A stretch of DNA of 33,207 nucleotides from JAGWRA01 sp035534615. Its GTDB lineage: Bacteria; Acidobacteriota; Vicinamibacteria; Vicinamibacterales; CAVVIG01. The DNA lies in the NCBI GenBank assembly GCA_035534615.1, contig DATLRO010000044.1, positions 1 through 33,207 on the forward strand. The letters are read 5' to 3'. How positions within the stretch are numbered: position 1 is the first letter of the stretch; the number at the start of each line of letters is the position of its first letter. This document shows positions 31,408 to 33,207 of the stretch, one piece after another. The notes below the pieces were generated by a model. It saw only the letters and a list, made by a program, of their open reading frames with translations. It was not told the origin of the DNA and ran no database searches. The position numbers were made by a program, and so were the translations under genes.

Positions 31408-33207
31408 TTGATCAAACGTCACTCGAAGCTGGTCGCGGTCGCGCTGGCCGCGGCGCTGATGGCAGGCTGCGCGGCCGGGCGGGCGTTCCGGTCGGGGCAG
31501 CAGAGTCTCGAGGCGGGCGACTGGGATTCGGCGGTCTCCTACTTCCGCAAGGCGGTGCAGGCCGATCCCGAGAAGCCCGAGTACAAGATCGCGCTGGAGC
31601 GGGCCATGCTGGAGGCGTCGCGCGAGCACCTGGCGCGCGCGCGGACCTTCGAGGCGCAGAACCAGCTCGAAGCGGCGCTCGGCGAGTACCGGCAGGCGAG
31701 CGAATACGACCCCTCCAACCAGATGGCGTCGTCGAAGATCATGGCGCTCGAGCAGGAAGTCCGGGAGCGGATCGCGGCGTCGCAGCCGACGCCGCGGATC
31801 ACCCAGATGCAGGAGGCGATCGATCGGGCCTCCGCCGCGCCGCTGCTCAACCCGACGTCGCGCACGCCGCTCAGCATGAAGTTCGTGAACTCGTCGCTGC
31901 GCGACATCCTCAATTTCATCGGCAGCTCCACCGGCATCAACGTCACGTACGACCAGGACTTCCGCGACCGGCCCTACACCGTGCAGCTCGACGGCGTCAC
32001 GCTCGAACAGGCGCTCGACGAGATCATGCTGGCGAACAACCTGTTCTACACGGTGCTCAACCCGCGGACGATCTTCATCGCCAACGACACGCCGCAGAAC
32101 CGGGCCAAGTTCGAGACCCAGGTCATCCGCACCTTCTACATCTCGCACGCCGATGCCACCGACCTCGCGCAGCTCGTGAGCTCGGTCATCCGGGTGCCGC
32201 AGATGGCCGTGCAGCCCCAGATCGCCGCCAGCAAGGCGGCCAACACGATCACCGTCCGCGCCACCGCCCCGGTCGTCGACATCATCCAGAAGATCATCGA
32301 GGCGAACGACAAGCCGCGCGCCGAGGTCGTCATCGACGTCGAGATTCTCGAGGTCAACCGGACCCGCGCGAAGCAGTTCGGATTGAACCTGTCCGATTAC
32401 TCGATCGGCGGCATCTTCTCGCCGGAGTCCTCGCCGACCGCGTCCGCCGGCACGGGCACCGGGACCGGGACGGGCACGGGCACGGGAACCGGCGGCACGT
32501 CGACGACCGTCACCGTGCCGCCGTTCAACCTGAACACCGTCTCGCGCGGCATCGCGACCTCCGACTTCTACCTGACCGTGCCGCAGGCGGTCGTCAACTT
32601 CCTGGAGTCCGACTCGCAGACCAAGCTCATCGCGAAACCGGAGCTGCGCGGCAGCGAGGGCTCGAAGCTGACGCTGAATCTCGGCGAGGAGATCCCGGTG
32701 CCGACGACCAGCTTCACGCCGATCGCGACCGGGGGCGTGTCGGTCAACCCGCTGACGTCGTTCCAGTACAAGCCGGTCGGCGTGAACATGGAGATCACCC
32801 CGCGCGTCACCTACGACGGCGACATCGTCATGGACCTCACCGTCGAGAGCAGCACGCTCGGCCAGGATGTCGTCGTGGCCGGCGAGAGCCTGCCGTCCTT
32901 CGGCTCCCGCAAGGTGACCACCCGGCTGCGGCTGCGCGACGGCGAGTCGGACCTGCTGGCCGGCCTGCTGCAGCAGAATGTGAGCAAGTCCCTGCAGGGG
33001 TTTCCGGGCCTCGTGCACATCCCGATTCTGCGCCAGCTGTTCTCGGGCAACAACAACTCGACGAGCCAGACCGACATCGTCATGCTCCTGACGCCGCACA
33101 TCGTCCGGACGCACCAGCTGACGAAGGCCGACCTCGAGCCGATCTACATCGGGACGCAGCAGCACTTCGGGCTGACCGGTCCGGCGCCGACGATCGAGAG
33201 CCAGCCG
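31408..33207 (+). CDS. pilQ: Lipoprotein secretin (PilQ/GspD-like) with TPR-like N terminus, cut by the right edge
   Basis: The first 600 residues are present and the frame is open at the window end. A signal peptide ends in LMAGC (Cys21), so it is a lipoprotein. A TPR-like region (about 24-130: GQQSLEAGDWDSAVSYFRKAVQADPEKPEYKIAL, LEAALGEYRQASEYDPSNQMA) replaces the AMIN domains of classical PilQ. Then come a secretin/TonB short N domain (SMKFVNSSLRDILNFIGSSTGINVTYD), N-type repeats (FYISHADATDLAQLVSSVIR) and the secretin core (VVIDVEILEVNRTRAKQFGLNL, VPQAVVNFLESDSQTKLIAKPELRGSEG, LTPHIVRT). A Thr-Gly repeat interrupts the first core part. The start is TTG 31408, six bases after GGAG; GTG 31405 is an alternative. 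It forms the outer-membrane channel for the pilus. Confidence 0.9.
   Translation, partial: MIKRHSKLVAVALAAALMAGCAAGRAFRSGQQSLEAGDWDSAVSYFRKAVQADPEKPEYKIALERAMLEASREHLARARTFEAQNQLEAALGEYRQASEYDPSNQMASSKIMALEQEVRERIAASQPTPRITQMQEAIDRASAAPLLNPTSRTPLSMKFVNSSLRDILNFIGSSTGINVTYDQDFRDRPYTVQLDGVTLEQALDEIMLANNLFYTVLNPRTIFIANDTPQNRAKFETQVIRTFYISHADATDLAQLVSSVIRVPQMAVQPQIAASKAANTITVRATAPVVDIIQKIIEANDKPRAEVVIDVEILEVNRTRAKQFGLNLSDYSIGGIFSPESSPTASAGTGTGTGTGTGTGTGGTSTTVTVPPFNLNTVSRGIATSDFYLTVPQAVVNFLESDSQTKLIAKPELRGSEGSKLTLNLGEEIPVPTTSFTPIATGGVSVNPLTSFQYKPVGVNMEITPRVTYDGDIVMDLTVESSTLGQDVVVAGESLPSFGSRKVTTRLRLRDGESDLLAGLLQQNVSKSLQGFPGLVHIPILRQLFSGNNNSTSQTDIVMLLTPHIVRTHQLTKADLEPIYIGTQQHFGLTGPAPTIESQP
32449..32492 (+). 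repeat. Hexanucleotide repeat encoding a Thr-Gly run in the secretin
   Basis: About seven imperfect copies of a GGCACG/GGGACC-type hexamer encode alternating Gly and Thr (around residues 347-362 of the secretin). They fall between the SDYSIGGIFSPES and VTVPPFNLNTVSRG segments. Such short repeats can vary in copy number between strains by slippage in frame-preserving six-base steps. Confidence 0.75.

Noticed and set aside
1..33207. tRNA, rRNA, CRISPR arrays, IS elements or prophage
   Set aside because: None seen: no regularly spaced repeats, no transposase or integrase, no recognisable structural RNA.

Overview
The window is about 33 kb of uniformly GC-rich bacterial chromosome. The gene set is a winged-helix/TPR 'CadC-like' one-component regulator, a VPS10/sortilin-type BNR-repeat protein, a complete run of type IV pilus assembly genes with a lipoprotein secretin, and a microcompartment shell protein beside an acylating aldehyde dehydrogenase. 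Together these suggest Acidobacteriota, perhaps the Vicinamibacteria. That placement is an inference from gene content, since no rRNA or tRNA is present. No phage, IS element or CRISPR array was seen.

Layout. (1) 1-479: a probable minus-strand gene runs off the left edge, divergent from the CadC-like regulator (479-2443). Three 11-bp-phased TTAAGG repeats lie just upstream of that regulator. (2) 2.6-6.1 kb: a secreted YVTN-type beta-propeller ending in a strong terminator, a MerR-like regulator on the minus strand with its own AT-rich promoter and dyad, and a POT-family peptide transporter. (3) 6.3-10 kb: four co-directional minor pilin genes (FimT/GspH-, PilV-, PilW- and PilX-like). (4) 10-14.8 kb: a membrane GT2 glycosyltransferase (minus) divergent from a large secreted VPS10/BNR protein. 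(5) 14.9-21.4 kb: ComM/YifB (minus), a 908-residue coiled-coil protein of unknown function (plus) and an MltD-like lytic transglycosylase with two LysM domains (minus). (6) 21.6-23.8 kb (minus): a two-gene microcompartment locus, BMC-H shell protein then acylating aldehyde dehydrogenase. (7) 24-33.2 kb (plus): a lipoprotein of unknown function, a small SLT lytic transglycosylase, then pilC-pilB-pilM-pilN-pilO-pilP and the secretin gene, which is cut by the right edge.

How they fit together. Regions 3 and 7 supply the parts of a type IV pilus or closely related type II secretion-like machine: minor pilins, the inner-membrane platform, an ATPase, the PilMNOP alignment complex and a secretin. 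The small lytic transglycosylase just upstream could open peptidoglycan for it. The most unusual part is the microcompartment pair. The dehydrogenase carries about 150 extra C-terminal residues made of a Pro/Ala linker, a short amphipathic helix that resembles an encapsulation peptide, a second linker, and a small terminal module with a TPSARD motif like the one at the start of EutT. No other microcompartment gene is nearby, so this looks like a satellite locus. The 908-residue coiled-coil protein is a second candidate for an undescribed function.
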